DNA of 64,000 nucleotides from Arthrinium phaeospermum. Lineage: Eukaryota > Ascomycota > Sordariomycetes > Amphisphaeriales > Apiosporaceae. The stretch covers positions 2,852,001 to 2,916,000 of the forward strand of contig QYRS01000004.1 in the NCBI GenBank assembly GCA_006503535.1, written 5' to 3'. The translations under genes were made by a program, and so were the position numbers. Positions 63,882 to 64,000 of the stretch are shown one piece after another (positions within the stretch are counted from its first letter, which is position 1; every line of letters starts with the position of its first letter). Under the pieces are notes generated by a model. It saw only the letters and a list, made by a program, of their open reading frames with translations, was not told where the DNA came from and searched no databases.

Positions 63882-64000
63882 ATGAATCCCATTGGCCGTT
63901 GGTGGGATCCAGGTGAGTACCCCCCTCAACGCATGTCCATCAAGTTAAATCTTCCACACATGATGACTGTGAAGAAACTTCTAATTCTCATTTTGCCCTG
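63882..64000 (+). CDS. Possible 5' end of a further gene, cut by the window edge
   Basis: An ATG at 63882 opens MNPIGRWWDP, and the frame meets a strong donor, CCAG|GTGAGT, at 63912/63913. This is the pattern of a short first exon, as in the two kinase-like genes before it. Only the first exon and part of an intron fall in the window, so the product cannot be named and the call rests on the start and donor alone. Confidence 0.25.
   Translation, partial: MNPIGRWWDPGEYPPQRMSIKLNLPHMMTVKKLLILILP

Overview
The window is a GC-moderate eukaryotic segment from a filamentous ascomycete, almost certainly a member of the Sordariomycetes (Pezizomycotina). The support is short introns (about 50-140 nt) with GT...AG ends and CTAAC/CTGAC branch points, a class I myosin with the Neurospora-type N-terminus after a start-codon-only exon, NADPH oxidase NoxA, a Pfa4-type DHHC acyltransferase, and fungal aldo-keto reductases and BBE-like oxidases. 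Gene models were built by hand from reading frames, splice signals and family knowledge; no database search was possible.

Layout. 1-9 kb: a fatty-acid elongase (ELO) and a THEM6-type hotdog protein, separated by long gene-poor stretches. 9-11.4 kb: a DHA2-type MFS exporter with a very long cytosolic N-terminus. 12-27.4 kb: a dense housekeeping block holding TFIIS, a membrane-anchored Mcy1/Cys12-type cysteine-synthase-like protein (-), an NDUFAF7/MidA methyltransferase, a secreted BBE-like FAD oxidase (-), a small cysteine-rich protein behind a perfect MluI-box palindrome, palmitoyltransferase Pfa4, and myosin I (-). 28.7-33.6 kb: a norsolorinate-reductase-like AKR, an RGG-tailed protein of unknown function (-) and an FAD monooxygenase (-). 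33.6-38.8 kb: a 5.2-kb gene-free stretch that includes the probable long leader of noxA. 38.8-43.6 kb: noxA and an F-box protein. 46.5-51.8 kb: D-xylose reductase, the PP1 regulator Sds22 (-) and a Bem46-like hydrolase. 52.3-54.6 kb: an SDR and an HGGG-type esterase.

The right end (55-63.4 kb) has a different character and looks accessory. It holds a 168-residue protein whose Thr-Cys-His spacing resembles the CheD glutamine deamidase, an unknown spliced small gene, a free-standing two-component receiver protein that needs a GC-AG intron and has His at the usual Thr/Ser switch position, and two adjacent, same-strand kinase-like paralogues (HFD in place of HRD; one with DYG in place of DFG) that share several intron positions. 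The second paralogue has a Q/N/G-rich tail containing an internal duplication and a frame break. This block is the best candidate in the window for an undescribed signalling system; functional linkage between its genes is inference only.

The other genes do not form an obvious pathway cluster. The clearest arrangements are a divergent pair of probably mitochondrial genes (cysteine-synthase-like and NDUFAF7-like) sharing 576 bp, and several convergent housekeeping pairs. No tRNA, rRNA, CRISPR array or intact transposon was seen.
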